Source: an uncultured Dysgonomonas sp.
GTDB lineage: Bacteria > Bacteroidota > Bacteroidia > Bacteroidales > Dysgonomonadaceae
Reading direction: 5' to 3'
NCBI GenBank assembly: GCA_900556485.1
Contig: USOX01000007.1
Location: 57,222 to 121,221, forward strand
DNA length: 64,000 nucleotides
Below the pieces are notes generated by a model. That model was not told the origin of the DNA. It did not search any database and saw only the letters and a list, made by a program, of their open reading frames with translations. Position 1 is the stretch's first letter. The number at the start of each line of letters is the position of its first letter. Below are positions 62,889-64,000 of the stretch, one piece after another. A program made the position numbers and the translations under genes.

Positions 62889-63986
62889 ATGAAAAGTACA
62901 TTTAAAGTTCTTTTCTTTTTGAAAAGAGACAAGCAAAAATCCGATGGCAGTGTTCCTATCATGTGCCGGATTACAATCGACGGACAAATAAGCCGTTTCA
63001 GTACCAAATTAAATGTGCATCCTAAATCATGGGATGTAAAGTCGTCAATGGCTCTGGGCAGAACAAAAGAAGCTGTCGAGATAAATACCTTTCTGGAAAC
63101 AATTAAAACAGGCTTATACAACGTTTACCATGATTTACTCACCAAAGAGAACAATGTTAATCCTGATCGGGTTAAAAATATCTTTCTTGGTCTTGAAATT
63201 AAAAACCAAACCGTACTCGAATTATTCCAACGGCATGTTGATGATATCGCTAAATTGGTTGGTATAAGCAGGGCAAAAGGTACACTTCAAAAATATGACG
63301 TAGCCCGTAGGCACATGGCTAATTTTATTAAAGAGTATTATAATGTTGCTGATATTTCTTTGAAAGAGGTAAATCACTCCTTTTTGAGAAATTTTGAAGT
63401 GTACCTAATGACAAGCTGCAAATGTAAGGAAAATACTACTGCTAAATTCTTACAGCGATTCCGCACTATTATTCTTTTCGCCAAAAATAACGGTTGGATT
63501 CACATTGATCCTTTTGCCAACTATAAAATAAAGTTTAAGAAAGTCGATAGAGGCTATTTAATGCAAGAACAAATAGACGAAATCATGAAGAAACAATTCT
63601 CTTCTGAACGTTTGGAGCGAGTAAGAGATATCTTTATTTTTAGCTGTTATACCGGACTTTCCTATATAGACGTAAAAGGATTGGATGAAAGTAATATCCG
63701 CATTTCATTTGATAATAATTTGTGGATAATGGGGAAACGTGAAAAGACAGGTACAAGCTACAATATTCCATTACTCGACATTCCAAAGCAAATTATTGAG
63801 AAGTATAAAGGGACGATGCCCAATAAGAAAGTTCTCCCTGTTCCAAGCAATCAAAAAGTGAATGAATATCTCAAAGAAATCGGAGCTGTTTGCGGTATTG
63901 ACAAAGATTTAACATTTCATCTTGCAAGACATAGAATTTTGTCTTTTGGACTAAGAGTAAGCAAGTTACAAGAAATATTTTCTTGA
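62889..63986 (+). pseudogene. Tyrosine recombinase (integrase), truncated at the 3' end
   Basis: The frame gives 365 residues with the Bacteroidetes integrase layout: an arm-binding N terminus (KVLFFLKRDKQKSDGSVPI), a SAM-like core-binding domain (about 115-215) and the catalytic domain (FSCYTGLSYIDVKGLDES near 256; GKREKTGTSYNIPLL near 285; HLARH near 347). After HLARH the sequence no longer fits the family: the usual HTFAT stretch, second box and the catalytic Tyr are missing, and the frame ends about 20 residues later. A rearrangement or insertion close to 63935 is inferred. No other frame restores the end before the window stops at 64000. Confidence 0.8.
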
Positions 63987-64000
63987 TAGGTAACGATTTA

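Overview
The window is low-GC DNA from a member of the Bacteroidetes, most likely a Dysgonomonas-like Bacteroidales (the genus is inferred from overall gene content, not from a marker gene). Supporting signs are many upstream boxes matching the Bacteroidetes -7 consensus TAnnTTTG, a SusC-type barrel, FecR/STN/CarboxypepD-type regulatory proteins, an S46 dipeptidyl-peptidase, and weak ribosome binding sites. Most of the window is ordinary chromosome. There are no rRNA genes, no CRISPR array and no intact insertion sequence.

Layout. 0.1-7.3 kb: SPOR protein, metallo-beta-lactamase-fold hydrolase, then a minus-strand group pyrB-pyrI-flavin reductase preceded by what looks like a leader-peptide attenuator, an orphan lipoprotein and metG. 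7.4-11.4 kb: a tandem pair of very similar GT-C-like membrane proteins and an unrecognised gene. 11.4-19.6 kb: a minus-strand operon of an outer-membrane barrel without a plug, a giant alpha-2-macroglobulin (A2M) that carries a TonB plug domain in its middle, and an SPFH lipoprotein, closed by a perfect 49-bp palindrome. 19.8-30.4 kb: VanW, Mla-type ABC transporter (permease and ATPase), exonuclease III, AddB-like nuclease, pentapeptide protein, threonylcarbamoyl-AMP synthase, hydrolase and a DUF2089/Yip1-like unit. 30.9-37.2 kb: DUF3943 protein, aroC, acyltransferase, HipA-like kinase with DUF3037 partner. 37.3-41.4 kb: nadA-nadB-nadC-DUF456. 41.4-45.6 kb: panB, an unknown gene, topB and a methyltransferase on the minus strand. 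45.9-57.6 kb: a 57-residue coiled-coil gene, mfd, TPR protein, DPP7-like peptidase, flippase, acyl-CoA ligase, hemW. 57.8-62.2 kb: a cell-surface-signalling-like set of an ECF sigma factor, a FecR anti-sigma factor and an STN-CTD protein with no plug or barrel, preceded by a paralogue without STN. 62.5-64 kb: tRNA-Asp followed by the edge of an integrated element with a truncated tyrosine recombinase.

How it fits together. Two loci reuse parts of TonB-dependent receptors in unusual combinations. In the first, the SusC-type CTD and plug sit inside an A2M protein at about the place of the protease bait region, while the matching barrel is a separate upstream gene 4 bp away. In the second, the STN and CTD modules that normally sit on a FecA-type receptor are joined to a different C-terminal domain next to the sigma/anti-sigma pair. 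The first is the best candidate for an undescribed system: a split receptor in which a protease-sensing protein may gate an outer-membrane barrel. The pyrB leader is a second good candidate, for UTP-sensing attenuation in Bacteroidetes.
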